Source: a bacterium (GTDB lineage: Bacteria; SZUA-79; Acidulodesulfobacterales; Acidulodesulfobacteraceae). Taken from it: a stretch of DNA of 54,056 nt. A program made the translations under genes and the position numbers. Each line of letters begins with the position of its first letter. Within the stretch, counting starts at the first letter, position 1. The notes below the pieces were generated by a model, which did not search any database, was not told the origin of the DNA, and worked only from the letters and a program-made list of their open reading frames with translations. The stretch covers positions 1 through 54,056 of the forward strand of contig JAJZBN010000011.1 in the NCBI GenBank assembly GCA_021798875.1, given 5' to 3'. Shown here in pieces: positions 8,396 through 17,186 of this stretch.

Positions 8396-9025
8396 ATGAA
8401 CGTGAATTTTAAAGAAGTTAATTTTGAAGCCGCCGACGGCGGCGATATATACGGTTCTTTATTCGGTTCTTATCCCGATATAGTAATTCTTGCGCATGGG
8501 AGAGTTTTTAACAAAGAAAGTTATTATGACCTTTGCGACGTTCTGCTGAAAAATAAAATATCCTCCCTGACTTTTGATTTCAGGGGATACGGAAATTCAA
8601 AAGAAGGGAGCGCCGGATTAAACGCATACGGCGAAGACATTATAGGCGCGATTAAGTTCGTGCAGGGATTAGATTTCGTAAAAAATATTACTTTGCTGGG
8701 TTCTAGCATGGGGGGAGCGGCGGTTTTAAACGCAGCTAAACTTTACAAGCCTTCTGAAATAAAATCGGTAATAGCTTTATCGCCGGTTTATGTCGAGGGA
8801 GTGGATTTTATCGATGTGCCGATCCACTATATAGGTTCGAAAGAAGAAAAATTTGCCGACGGCATTAAAAAAATGCATGCAATGACTAAATCTTCTAAAA
8901 CGATTCATTTTTTTAACGGTTCGGCGCATGCGCAGAATATTTTTGCTACGGAATCTAAAGAAGAATTAATTTCTTTAATTATTTCATATATTAAAGACGG
9001 AAATGTAAATGCCGGCAAAGCATAA
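8396..9025 (+). CDS. Alpha/beta hydrolase
   Basis: This 209-residue single-domain alpha/beta hydrolase has the nucleophile elbow GSSMGGAAV (about residues 102-110, Ser in G-x-S-x-G), the oxyanion-side motif AHGR (33-36), and a C-terminal His in GSAHAQNIF that could complete the triad. The DFRGYGNS motif (60-67) places it with small serine esterases/acyl-peptidase-like hydrolases. There is no signal peptide, so it should be cytoplasmic. Substrate is unknown. The MFS gene follows after 22 bp and is probably co-transcribed. Confidence 0.85.
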   Translation: MNVNFKEVNFEAADGGDIYGSLFGSYPDIVILAHGRVFNKESYYDLCDVLLKNKISSLTFDFRGYGNSKEGSAGLNAYGEDIIGAIKFVQGLDFVKNITLLGSSMGGAAVLNAAKLYKPSEIKSVIALSPVYVEGVDFIDVPIHYIGSKEEKFADGIKKMHAMTKSSKTIHFFNGSAHAQNIFATESKEELISLIISYIKDGNVNAGKA

Positions 9026-9047
9026 ACATTAATCGAACCGATAAAAT

Positions 9048-10232
9048 ATGCCCGCTATTATTTTCGTTTTTTTTGTTATATTGCTGCAGAGGGCTAATAC
9101 CAACCTCATACAGTCTATCAATCCTTTATTAGTAAGATACGTTCTAGACAAAAACCTTTTTTACGTCGGAATTACGACGGCCGTATATGCGGTAAGCACT
9201 ATTGCGGTAAGATATCTTATCAGCATACGAATAAAGCCTCAAGCCGTTTCAAAATTTGTAATAGCCGGACTTTTATTGTTTTCGACGGCGATACTCGGAT
9301 ATTTTTTTTCTACGAATTATGCCGAATTTTTAATATTCGTCGTAATATCTGGTTTTGCTACGGCGATAATAATGCCGTTTCTTTTGTCGTTAGTCCATTT
9401 AGTTTCGGAAAAATCCGCAATAGAAAAAAATCTTACTATATATTCTTTAATGCTTAGTCTTGCGCTTGTTTTCGGTCCGCTTTTGAGTTCTGCGCTTCTT
9501 ACCGTTCTGTCTATACGCTGGATTTATATTATGCTGAGCATTTTCGGGATAACAGCGTTTTTCTTTGCCCTAAAAATTCATTTAAAGAGTAAAAGTATAA
9601 TTAAAGAAAAACTTAATTCAAATCAAAATGCGCAAAAATCCGCAAAAGGCGCTTCCGTTTCTTCATTATTTAAAAACCGCGGATTTCTGGAAGTAATTTT
9701 CTATAACACGTCTTTTAGTATCGCCTTTGCTTCGGTAGTTGCTCTTGGCGGAGTATTTGCAAGAGATAACTTTCATCTTAAATATTTTGAAATAACTCTT
9801 TTATTTTCGCTTTTTTTTATTTCATCTCTTATAACAAGATTAATCCTGCTTTATTTTACCAAAAAAGCTAATATAAAAAATAAGACTAAAATTTTAAATA
9901 TATCCATACTTATATCCGTTTTTTCTTTCGTCTTGATGGTATTTTCAAACAATATCGGTTTTTACGCATTAGCGCTGATAATATTCGGAATACCGCATGC
10001 GCTTATTTTTCCCATAGGTACTATGAGGATATCCGAAACCGTCGATATGAAGGATATGGTTGCCGCAAATACCATATATCAGTCTAATTTCGATTTGGGC
10101 GGCATAATTGGACCGTTTTTTCTTTCCTATATAGCGGGCATTTATTCCATAAGGTTCGTCTTCGGTATAATTACCGTTTTCCTTATAGCCGTTTTTGCGG
10201 CGGGTAAATATATAATGAGCAAATCTGCATAA
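9048..10232 (+). CDS. Major facilitator superfamily transporter
   Basis: This is a 394-residue integral membrane protein with about 12 hydrophobic segments in two halves, separated by a polar, basic central loop around residues 183-205 (KSKSIIKEKLNSNQNAQKS). This is the MFS architecture. The sequence starts close to the first membrane helix (MPAIIFVFFVILLQ). There is no diagnostic substrate motif that I can read. Drug or metabolite efflux is a generic possibility, and co-transcription with the upstream hydrolase may hint at a shared substrate. Confidence 0.8.
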   Translation: MPAIIFVFFVILLQRANTNLIQSINPLLVRYVLDKNLFYVGITTAVYAVSTIAVRYLISIRIKPQAVSKFVIAGLLLFSTAILGYFFSTNYAEFLIFVVISGFATAIIMPFLLSLVHLVSEKSAIEKNLTIYSLMLSLALVFGPLLSSALLTVLSIRWIYIMLSIFGITAFFFALKIHLKSKSIIKEKLNSNQNAQKSAKGASVSSLFKNRGFLEVIFYNTSFSIAFASVVALGGVFARDNFHLKYFEITLLFSLFFISSLITRLILLYFTKKANIKNKTKILNISILISVFSFVLMVFSNNIGFYALALIIFGIPHALIFPIGTMRISETVDMKDMVAANTIYQSNFDLGGIIGPFFLSYIAGIYSIRFVFGIITVFLIAVFAAGKYIMSKSA

Positions 10233-10261
10233 AATGTAAAAGGAAAATCTTTGCATTTTTT
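10231..10261 (+). terminator. Probable AT-rich terminator
   Basis: AAAATGTAAA (10231-10240) pairs with TTTGCATTTT (10250-10259) through one G-U pair and runs into six Ts. It lies directly after the MFS stop codon. The stem is AT-rich and therefore weak. Confidence 0.4.
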
Positions 10262-10348
10262 ACAAAAATTATATAAAATAACATAATTTTTAATATATAA
10301 TTAATTTAGAATTTAGTTTGCTGAATTGTTAAACGGTGCTAATTTAAA

Positions 10349-11428
10349 ATGGAAGAACTGAAAAAATTAAGAAAAGAGATAGACGATATCGACAGAAAGT
10401 TAGTCGAACTTCTTAACGAAAGGGGAAAAATAGCCGTTAAAGTAGGGCAGGTTAAAACTTCCAATAACAAGTCTTTTTACAATCCGTCGAGAGAAGGCGA
10501 AGTCTATAGAAACATAATAAGCTATAACGAAGGCCCTTTAAAAGACGAACACCTTCAAAGTATTTTCAGGGAGATTATGTCTGCCTGCATAACCGTACAG
10601 TCGGGTATAAGAATAAGCTATTTCGGTCCCGAAGGAACGTTTACTCATCTTGCGGCGATAAAAAGGTTCGGCACTTCAAGGATGCTGATGCCCGTAAAAA
10701 CCATTCCAGAGGTCTTTAATTCCGTTTCAAAAGGTCTTTCCGAATACGGCGTCGTTCCTGTAGAAAACACTATCGAGGGAATGGTGAACGCTACGTTCGA
10801 TATGTTCGTAAACTCGGATGTAACGATAATAGGCGAAGAAGTTATTCCCATAAGCCATTTTCTTTTTTCAAAAGAAGACGATATTAAAAATATTAAAAAA
10901 ATATATTCCCATCCACAGGCTTTCGGGCAGTGCAGGAATTTTCTGGAAGAAAATTTTAAAAACGCAGAGCTTATAGACGCTTTTTCGACGGCAGACGCCT
11001 GCATTATGGCGTTTAACGAAAAAGGCGCGGCGGCCATAGCTTCGGAAGCAGCCGGCAGGATTTACGGTTTAAACGTTCTTTTGCCGCATATAGAAGATTT
11101 CAGCAATAATTTCACAAGGTTTTTAATTATTTCAAACGGCGAGAAAACTCATAAAACCGGCAACGATAAAACCTCTATTTTATTTTCTATAAAAAATTCG
11201 GTCGGAGCTCTTTTTAAAATATTAAAGCCCTTTTACGAAAACGAAATCAACATTACGAAAATAGAATCCAGACCGTCTAAAAAGTATAACTGGGATTATC
11301 TGTTTTTTATAGACGTAACATGCCACGAATCCGACGAAAAATTGAAAAAAGCTTTAAAATCCATCGAGGAATATACTATATTCGTTAAAATTCTCGGTTC
11401 ATACGAATCTGCGGCAAAAAATATATAA
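10349..11428 (+). CDS. pheA: Bifunctional chorismate mutase / prephenate dehydratase
   Basis: PheA converts chorismate to prephenate and then phenylpyruvate on the phenylalanine branch. The 359-residue protein has an AroQ-type chorismate mutase at 1-85 (LRKEIDDIDRKLVELLNER), a prephenate dehydratase domain from about 88 (SYFGPEGTFTHLAA) through the NFTRFLII motif, and a C-terminal ACT domain with the ESRP phenylalanine-sensing motif (KIESRPSKKYNWDY), so feedback inhibition is expected. It is the first member of an aromatic set (hisC, aroF, tyrA and aroA downstream) that is here split by the metF/2-oxoacid oxidoreductase block. Confidence 0.95.
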   Translation: MEELKKLRKEIDDIDRKLVELLNERGKIAVKVGQVKTSNNKSFYNPSREGEVYRNIISYNEGPLKDEHLQSIFREIMSACITVQSGIRISYFGPEGTFTHLAAIKRFGTSRMLMPVKTIPEVFNSVSKGLSEYGVVPVENTIEGMVNATFDMFVNSDVTIIGEEVIPISHFLFSKEDDIKNIKKIYSHPQAFGQCRNFLEENFKNAELIDAFSTADACIMAFNEKGAAAIASEAAGRIYGLNVLLPHIEDFSNNFTRFLIISNGEKTHKTGNDKTSILFSIKNSVGALFKILKPFYENEINITKIESRPSKKYNWDYLFFIDVTCHESDEKLKKALKSIEEYTIFVKILGSYESAAKNI

Positions 11429-11478
11429 GCAAATAAAAAAGTAAAAATATAAGAATAATATAACTATAAAATAAAAAC

Positions 11479-12357
11479 ATGCCTAATAAACTAAAGGAAA
11501 ATTTAGAAAGTAACGTTTTCGTTTATACATCCGAGTTATCTCCCGAAAGGGGCGCAGACCTTGCAAAAATGAAAGCGACTTACGATTTGCTTAAAGGTGA
11601 GGTTACGGCATTCAATATTACCGACAATCAGGGCGCAAACATGAAAATGTCCTCTCTTGCAGGTTCTATTTATATAAAGCAGAACGGCGGGGAGCCTATT
11701 TTTCAGCAGACGTGCAGGGACAGAAACCGCATGGCTTTAGAATCCGACCTGCTTGGCGCCGCCGCATTCGGCGTACAAAACGTTCTGACATTAACCGGCG
11801 ATTATATTTCGTTCGGCGACCATAAACATGCAAAAGCCGTTTACGATATAGATTCCGTTAATTTAATAGAAATAGTAAAAGGACTTAATGCCGGAACAGA
11901 TATGAACGGCAGTAAACTTAACGGACATACCGATTTTTATATCGGAGCCGCCGTTAATCCTGAGTCTGTGCCGTTAGAACCTCAGCTCATAAAATTTGAA
12001 AAAAAAATTATCGCCGGATGCGATTTTTTTCAAACACAGGCTGTTTTCGACGTAAACAAGTTTTCAAAATTTTACGATTTTTATAAAAATTTTAAAGACA
12101 TAAAAATTATCGCCGGAATTTACATACTAAAATCTGCCAAAACTGCACGCTACATGAATAAATTTATTCCCGGAATTTACATTACCGACGAGATTATAAA
12201 CGAGCTCGAAAACGCCGCCGACCCTCTGAAAAAAGGTATAGAAATTGCCGCAAGAACAGCAAAAGAACTTAAACCTTTTGTCCATGGAATTCACATAATG
12301 GCTTACGGCATCGAAGATAAAATACCGCTTTTTTTACGGAATATGCTTGACATTTAG
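11479..12357 (+). CDS. metF: Methylenetetrahydrofolate reductase
   Basis: MetF reduces 5,10-methylene-THF to 5-methyl-THF. The 292-residue single-domain protein fits the family (TSELSPERG near the N-terminus, QTCRDRNRMALESDL, LTLTGDYISFGDHK, and the later QTQAVFD). The separate metV gene 4 kb downstream suggests the acetogen-type MetFV system rather than a purely methionine-biosynthetic enzyme. No strong ribosome binding site precedes the ATG. Confidence 0.9.
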   Translation: MPNKLKENLESNVFVYTSELSPERGADLAKMKATYDLLKGEVTAFNITDNQGANMKMSSLAGSIYIKQNGGEPIFQQTCRDRNRMALESDLLGAAAFGVQNVLTLTGDYISFGDHKHAKAVYDIDSVNLIEIVKGLNAGTDMNGSKLNGHTDFYIGAAVNPESVPLEPQLIKFEKKIIAGCDFFQTQAVFDVNKFSKFYDFYKNFKDIKIIAGIYILKSAKTARYMNKFIPGIYITDEIINELENAADPLKKGIEIAARTAKELKPFVHGIHIMAYGIEDKIPLFLRNMLDI

Positions 12358-12422
12358 GGTTTAAAAAGTGTATAATTTTTAAAACGCCGATATAAAAATT
12401 TAAAAAAAGGAAAAAATATATT

Positions 12423-12992
12423 ATGATGAAAGAAATCAGAATACACGGCAGAGGCGGTCAGGGTTCGGTTACTATGGCATCGATACTCGCTATTAGTTTT
12501 TTCGACGATGGAAATTACTGTCAGGCATTTCCTTCTTTCGGTTCCGAAAGAACCGGCGCTCCGGTTCAGGCATTCGCAAGGTTTTCCGATAAGCCTATCA
12601 GAACGAGACATCAGATATACGAGCCTGATTTCGTTATAGTTCAGGATATAACCCTTCTTAAATCGGTTCCTGTTTACAAAGGCATCAAAGACGGCGGCAA
12701 AATTCTTATAAATTCGGAAGCGCCGGTAAAAGACGTAATAAATGAACTCGGCGGAATTAAAGAAGATGCGGTAGTAATGTTTCCTGCATTAAAAATAGCC
12801 ATGAAGATTTTAAATAAGCCTATAGTAAATACGACTTTGCTCGGCGCATTTTCCGCATTAAGCGGCGTCGTTTCGATAGATTCCATAAAAAAAGAGATAG
12901 AAAACAGATTCGGTTCAAAATTGGGCAAGTTAAATGCCGAAGCGGCGCAGACAGCTTATAACTATATAAAAGGAGATAAAAGTGGATTTTAA
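12423..12992 (+). CDS. porC: 2-oxoacid:ferredoxin oxidoreductase, gamma subunit
   Basis: This 189-residue protein begins MMKEIRIHGRGGQGSVTMA, the glycine-rich signature of the gamma subunit of pyruvate/2-oxoacid:ferredoxin oxidoreductases. FPSFGSERTGAPVQAF is also family-specific. In the four-subunit enzyme it works with the delta, alpha and beta subunits encoded next, interconverting a 2-oxoacid and its acyl-CoA with ferredoxin. Substrate (pyruvate, 2-oxoisovalerate or another) cannot be read from sequence; pyruvate is a reasonable default. Two adjacent ATGs (12423, 12426) are both possible starts. The 3' end overlaps the delta gene by 11 bp. Confidence 0.9.
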   Translation: MMKEIRIHGRGGQGSVTMASILAISFFDDGNYCQAFPSFGSERTGAPVQAFARFSDKPIRTRHQIYEPDFVIVQDITLLKSVPVYKGIKDGGKILINSEAPVKDVINELGGIKEDAVVMFPALKIAMKILNKPIVNTTLLGAFSALSGVVSIDSIKKEIENRFGSKLGKLNAEAAQTAYNYIKGDKSGF

Positions 12993-13245
12993 GGTCGGAA
13001 TAATTTCTATGCCGGGCGCGGCGCTTTCCAATAAAACAGGTTCCTTTGCCAACGAAACTCCGGTATTTAAACATAAAGCATGTACGGGTTGCAATCTCTG
13101 TATTTATTTCTGCCCCGAGGGCGTTATTTACGGCGATAAAAAAACTAAAATTTACGATTTCGATCCCGATTACTGCAAGGGATGCGGAATTTGCGCCGAA
13201 GAATGTCCCGTCGACGATATAGAAATGGTGCTTGTAGAAAAATAA
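12982..13245 (+). CDS. porD: 2-oxoacid:ferredoxin oxidoreductase, delta (2[4Fe-4S]) subunit
   Basis: This 87-residue ferredoxin-like subunit has two full CxxCxxCxxxC clusters: Cys34, 37, 40, 44 and Cys65, 68, 71, 75. It passes electrons from the TPP/4Fe-4S beta subunit to external ferredoxin. The start is GTG at 12982, overlapping the gamma stop by 11 bp, with AAAGGAGAT just upstream as an excellent ribosome binding site. Residues 1-30 are a non-cluster N-terminal extension typical of delta subunits. Confidence 0.92.
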   Translation: MDFKVGIISMPGAALSNKTGSFANETPVFKHKACTGCNLCIYFCPEGVIYGDKKTKIYDFDPDYCKGCGICAEECPVDDIEMVLVEK

Positions 13246-13291
13246 TTTTAAAAGTTGACGCTAATAAATAAACTTAAACGGTGAATATAAT

Positions 13292-14464
13292 ATGAAACAG
13301 GTTTTAGAAGGTTCAATGGCTATAGCGGACGGAGTCAGGATGGCGGAACCGCATGTCATTTCGGCTTATCCTATTACTCCGCAGACCCACATAGTCGAAC
13401 ATCTTTCGCAAATGGTTGCCGATGGAGATTTAAAAGCTGAATTTATTATGGTTGAAAGCGAACATTCCGCCGCTTCCGTAGTTCTGGGCGCCAGCGCGTG
13501 CGGAGTAAGGACATATACCGCTACTGCGGCGCAGGGCTTGCTGTATATGGAAGAAGTAATTTATAATATTGCCGGTATGAGGCTTCCCGTAGTTATGACT
13601 TTAGCCAACAGAGCCGTTTCTGCTCCTATAAACATCTGGAACGATATGCAGGATGCTATGGCAATAAGAGATACGGGCGCTATAATGCTTGTTGCCGAGA
13701 ATAATCAGGAAGCTTACGATATGCATATTCAGGCTTTTAAAATAGCCGAAAACAGGGATGTCATGCTTCCGGTAATAGTAAACGTGGACGGATTCGTATT
13801 GACTCATACTTTTGAAGTAGTAGAAACCATTGACAGTATAGACAAAGTCAGAGAATATCTTCCGCCTATCAATATGGAATACAAATTGGACGTCGAAAAT
13901 CCCTATTCTTTCGGTACTCTTGGCGAGCCGTCGGTTTATATGGAATCGAGATACAATATGTATAATGCGATGAAATATTCATCTAAAACGATAATAGATG
14001 CAGCAAAAGATTTTAAAAATATGTTTGGAAGATTTTACGGCGGATTGACGGATACGTACAAAATGGACGACGCTCAGACCGTAATAGTCGCCATGGGTTC
14101 GGTTCTCGGCACTATAAAAGACGTAGTGGACGAGTTAAGGGATTCCGGAAAAAAGATAGGCGTTCTTAAAATCCGTTCATTCAGGCCGTTTCCCGAAGAA
14201 GAAATAGTCAACGCCTTAAAAAACGCTAAAAACGTTATAGTGATAGAAAAGGCTATATGCCCGGGTAAAGGCGGAATTCTTTCGGTAGAAATTAGAGACT
14301 CGCTGTTTAAGCATAAAATTAATACCGTAAACGTAAACGGTTATACTATAGGTCTTGGCGGCAGGGATATTACGCCTAAAAATATAAAAGACCTCGTTGA
14401 AAGAGCCGAAAAAGAAGAAAACGTCGACGGCGAATTTATAGGTCTGTCGCAGCAGTATCTGTAA
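13292..14464 (+). CDS. porA: 2-oxoacid:ferredoxin oxidoreductase, alpha subunit
   Basis: The 390-residue alpha subunit contributes the pyrimidine-binding side of the TPP site and the domain that contacts CoA/2-oxoacid. Signatures are SAYPITPQTHIVEHLSQM (24-41), ESEHSAASVVLGASACG and TATAAQGLLYMEE, followed by the transketolase C-terminal-like domain beginning near QTVIVAMGSVLG. Gene order gamma-delta-alpha-beta is typical of four-subunit PORs. A 169-bp gap holding a degenerate inverted-repeat element separates it from the beta gene, unlike the tight spacing elsewhere in the set. Confidence 0.93.
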   Translation: MKQVLEGSMAIADGVRMAEPHVISAYPITPQTHIVEHLSQMVADGDLKAEFIMVESEHSAASVVLGASACGVRTYTATAAQGLLYMEEVIYNIAGMRLPVVMTLANRAVSAPINIWNDMQDAMAIRDTGAIMLVAENNQEAYDMHIQAFKIAENRDVMLPVIVNVDGFVLTHTFEVVETIDSIDKVREYLPPINMEYKLDVENPYSFGTLGEPSVYMESRYNMYNAMKYSSKTIIDAAKDFKNMFGRFYGGLTDTYKMDDAQTVIVAMGSVLGTIKDVVDELRDSGKKIGVLKIRSFRPFPEEEIVNALKNAKNVIVIEKAICPGKGGILSVEIRDSLFKHKINTVNVNGYTIGLGGRDITPKNIKDLVERAEKEENVDGEFIGLSQQYL

Positions 14465-14491
14465 TCTTAATGTTCAATTAATAAACTCATC

Positions 14492-14594
14492 AGGAAAAAG
14501 TGGCAGATTAGATTATTATACGCATATAATAAAGTGAATTTAAATAATTTAAATAATAAATTATTTGCGTAAAATTAATATGACGACTTTTTCG
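14492..14594. repeat. Degenerate inverted-repeat element (MITE/REP-like)
   Basis: The left end GGAAAAAGTGGCAGATT (from 14492) and right end AATATGACGACTTTTTC (to 14594) form imperfect inverted ends. The inner arms share TACGCA / TGCGTA with AT-rich matter between them. The ends match, with substitutions, the cleaner element at 17187-17275 (GGAAAAGGTGTCAGATT). I read this as an older copy of the same element, inserted between porA and porB. It encodes nothing. Confidence 0.55.
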
Positions 14595-14633
14595 ATAATA
14601 TAAAATAAAATTAAAAAATAGGAATATAAAACT

Positions 14634-15530
14634 ATGCTGACGAAAGAAGAAACTCGTAACGAACTTTTTACCATGGGTCATACGGGCTGTTCTGGATGCG
14701 CCCAGTCTATGAGCGTAAAGCTTATAATGGAGATTTTAGGTAAAAATACTATTGCTACAAGCGCTACGGGGTGCCTTGAAGTATTTTCGACCCGCTGGCC
14801 GGAATCTTCATGGAAAATTCCGTGGATACATTCTTTATTTGAAAATTCGGCGGCTGTTGCATCAGGAGTTGAAGCGGCGCTTAAATATATGGGTAAAAAA
14901 GACGGAATTAACGTTATTGCCCAGGGCGGAGACGGCGGAACTGCGGATATCGGACTTCAGGCTTTAAGCGGAATGTTTGAAAGAAATCACGACGTTTTAT
15001 ATATCTGTTACGATAACGGCGCTTATATGAATACGGGTTATCAGAGAAGCGGTTTAACGCCTTTCGATGCATATACTACGACCAGTCCTTCCGGAAAAGA
15101 ATCGTTTGGAAATAACAGGCCTAAAAAATATATGCCGGAAATTGCGATGGCTCATAGAATTCCGTACACGGCGGTTTCGTCTGCCGGTTATCCTATGGAC
15201 CTTCAAAAAAAGGTAAAAAAAGCTATGACCATAAAGGGCGCAAAATATTTGCAGGTTGACGTTCCGTGCGTTCCCGGATGGAAATACGAGCCCAGATATT
15301 CGGTAAAACTTGCACAGCTTGCGGTTCAAACAGGACTTTATCCGTTATTCGAAGCGGAATACGATAAAATAATTTCGGTTAAAAAAATAAGCAAGAAAGT
15401 TCCCGTTGAGGAATATCTTAAACTGCAGGGAAGATTTAAACACTTGTTTAAAGACGAAGCAGGCAGGGCGGAAATTGAAAAAATTCAAAAAATGGCCGAC
15501 GAAAATATCGAGCGTTATGGATTAATGTAA
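14634..15530 (+). CDS. porB: 2-oxoacid:ferredoxin oxidoreductase, beta (TPP) subunit
   Basis: The 298-residue beta subunit binds thiamine diphosphate and a proximal 4Fe-4S cluster. GGDGGTADIG (98-107) with the following YDNGAYMNTG (126-135) is the TPP/Mg motif. Cys19, Cys22, Cys47 and the Cys in DVPCVPGW near residue 223 are the probable cluster ligands of POR-type beta subunits. It completes the four-gene set. The stop overlaps the folD start by one base (TAATG). Confidence 0.93.
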   Translation: MLTKEETRNELFTMGHTGCSGCAQSMSVKLIMEILGKNTIATSATGCLEVFSTRWPESSWKIPWIHSLFENSAAVASGVEAALKYMGKKDGINVIAQGGDGGTADIGLQALSGMFERNHDVLYICYDNGAYMNTGYQRSGLTPFDAYTTTSPSGKESFGNNRPKKYMPEIAMAHRIPYTAVSSAGYPMDLQKKVKKAMTIKGAKYLQVDVPCVPGWKYEPRYSVKLAQLAVQTGLYPLFEAEYDKIISVKKISKKVPVEEYLKLQGRFKHLFKDEAGRAEIEKIQKMADENIERYGLM

Positions 15531-16396
15531 TGATTTCCGATAATTCCGATATTCAAAAAAAGATAATCGACGGAAGGCTTATCGCAAAAAATATTGAATC
15601 TTCCATATCGGAAAAAGTAATCAAGTTAAAGAAAAACGGTATAGTTCCTTCTATCGCAGTTATACTTGTAGGAGATAATCCGGCTTCCGAGGTTTACGTA
15701 CGAAATAAAGATATAGCGGCGAAAAGATGCGGAATATTATCTAAAAAAGATATTTATCCCGCATCTTTAACCGAAAAAGAGCTTTTAAACAAAATCGACG
15801 AATTAAATAACGATCCGTTAATTCACGGTATTCTGGTACAACTTCCGCTTCCCCCTCATATAGACGAAAAAAAAATAATGGAAGCCATCAATCCTTCTAA
15901 AGACGTGGATGGATTTCATCCTTTAAACGTAGGTAAAATTTTCACAGAAAACGCCGCTTTTTATCCATGCACCCCTTACGGCATATTAAAAATGCTGGAT
16001 TTTTACGATATTTCCGTTAAAGGAAAAAACTGCGTCGTAATAGGACAAAGCAATATAGTCGGTAAGCCTCTTTCCATTATGCTTATGAACAGGCACGCAA
16101 CCGTTTCTTCTTTAAATATTTTTACAAAAGACGTAAAATCAATTGCTTCTAAAGCCGACGTTTTAATATCGGCTACAGGAAAGGCGCATCTTATTGACGA
16201 AGAATACATAAAAGACGGTGCCGTAGTTATAGACGTAGGCATTTCAAATATAAACGGAAAACTTTGCGGAGACGTAAATTTTGAAAAAGTCGTAAACAAA
16301 GTTTCAAAAATAACGCCGGTTCCAGGCGGCGTTGGACCCCTGACTGTCGCCGTTTTAATGGAAAACACCGTAAAATCGGCTTCTATGAAATCATAA
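15530..16396 (+). CDS. folD: Methylene-THF dehydrogenase / methenyl-THF cyclohydrolase
   Basis: FolD interconverts 5,10-methylene-, methenyl- and 10-formyl-THF, bridging glycine-derived C1 units, formate and MetF. The 288-residue protein has YVRNKDIAAKRCGI with the catalytic lysine, the substrate motif HGILVQLPLPPH, GQSNIVGKPL in the Rossmann domain, and the C-terminal PVPGGVGPLTVAVL. The start lies in the porB stop (TAATG), so it is probably translated in the same message. Downstream, a palindromic tandem repeat separates it from metV. Confidence 0.95.
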   Translation: MISDNSDIQKKIIDGRLIAKNIESSISEKVIKLKKNGIVPSIAVILVGDNPASEVYVRNKDIAAKRCGILSKKDIYPASLTEKELLNKIDELNNDPLIHGILVQLPLPPHIDEKKIMEAINPSKDVDGFHPLNVGKIFTENAAFYPCTPYGILKMLDFYDISVKGKNCVVIGQSNIVGKPLSIMLMNRHATVSSLNIFTKDVKSIASKADVLISATGKAHLIDEEYIKDGAVVIDVGISNINGKLCGDVNFEKVVNKVSKITPVPGGVGPLTVAVLMENTVKSASMKS

Positions 16397-16405
16397 TATA
16401 ATTAC

Positions 16406-16485
16406 GGGGACAGAATTCAATTCTGTCCCCGTCACAAAATGGAAAAGGACAGAATTCAATTCTGTCCCCGTCACAAAATGGAAAA
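16406..16485. repeat. Tandem REP-like palindromes between folD and metV
   Basis: Two near-identical units of 41 and 39 bp lie head to tail (16406-16446 and 16447-16485). The first has two perfect 12-base arms, GGGGACAGAATT and AATTCTGTCCCC, around one base, followed by GTCACAAAATGGAAAA. The second begins GGAC and is otherwise the same. Each can fold into a very stable hairpin in the folD-metV message. The GACAGAATT/AATTCTGTC pattern resembles REP sequences mobilised by REP-associated tyrosine transposases in other bacteria; no such transposase is in the window. Confidence 0.75.
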
Positions 16486-16488
16486 TTA

Positions 16489-17145
16489 ATGATAGTATCT
16501 AAACAAAAAGAATTAAACGATATACTAAAAAAAATAAGAGGCTCCGTTTTCATTTTCGGTTGCGGTATATGTTCCGATACTTCCAGAACGGGAGGACCGA
16601 AAGAAGTTGAAGCCATGTCGAAAATTTTAAACGACAGAAATATTACCGTCGAAGGAACATATGTTATAGACGCAATGTGCCATATGCAAAAAGTAAGAAA
16701 AGCGGTAAGAGACAATAAAGACGTTTTATCTAAAGCGCAGTCCGTCCTTGTTCTTTCATGCGGCAGCGGAGTACAGTCTGCCGTATCGGCGCTGCCGGAA
16801 AATATAAAGGTCGTTTCCGGCGTGGACACCATGTTTCTGGGGAATATCGAAAATCTGTCGTCGCTTAAAGAGATGTGTTCTTTGTGCGGAAACTGCGTGC
16901 TTAACGAAACGGGAGGAATATGTCCCGTAACCCTCTGTCCTAAAGGCTTGCTTAACGGACCTTGCGGGGGAATGAAAAATTATAAATGCGAAATAGACGA
17001 AAACATGGATTGCGCATGGGTAAGAATATACGAAAGATCGATAGTCCAAAACACGATAGAAGATATCAAGAAAACGGCTAAACCGAAAGATTATTCTGTT
17101 AAAAAACCTGCCGCTACCCTTAAATTTACCGGTTCGCATAAATAA
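16489..17145 (+). CDS. metV: Methylene-THF reductase C-terminal-type zinc/Fe-S partner (MetV-like)
   Basis: This 218-residue cysteine-rich protein belongs to the MTHFR C-terminal-domain family that pairs with MetF in acetogen-type Wood-Ljungdahl gene sets (MetV). It has about a dozen cysteines: Cys25/28, Cys64, Cys91, and a dense group at 130, 133, 136, 145, 150, 159, 167 and 175 (CSLCGNC ... CPVTLC ... GPCGG). MetV is known to form a complex with MetF and to carry zinc and/or Fe-S. Here it would link methylene-THF reduction to a ferredoxin- or NADH-level donor. Its start is only 4 bp after the palindromic repeat. Confidence 0.85.
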   Translation: MIVSKQKELNDILKKIRGSVFIFGCGICSDTSRTGGPKEVEAMSKILNDRNITVEGTYVIDAMCHMQKVRKAVRDNKDVLSKAQSVLVLSCGSGVQSAVSALPENIKVVSGVDTMFLGNIENLSSLKEMCSLCGNCVLNETGGICPVTLCPKGLLNGPCGGMKNYKCEIDENMDCAWVRIYERSIVQNTIEDIKKTAKPKDYSVKKPAATLKFTGSHK

Positions 17146-17186
17146 AATAATAAATAATAGTAAAAAATAACAGATAATAGATATAG

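Noticed and set aside
16406-16485. CRISPR-like array
   Set aside because: Only two units in direct tandem with no spacers; each is a palindrome, unlike a CRISPR repeat-spacer pattern.
16383-16832. 149-residue minus-strand frame over the palindromes and metV
   Set aside because: It repeats the palindrome-encoded residues and is antisense to the clear metV gene, so it is a shadow frame.
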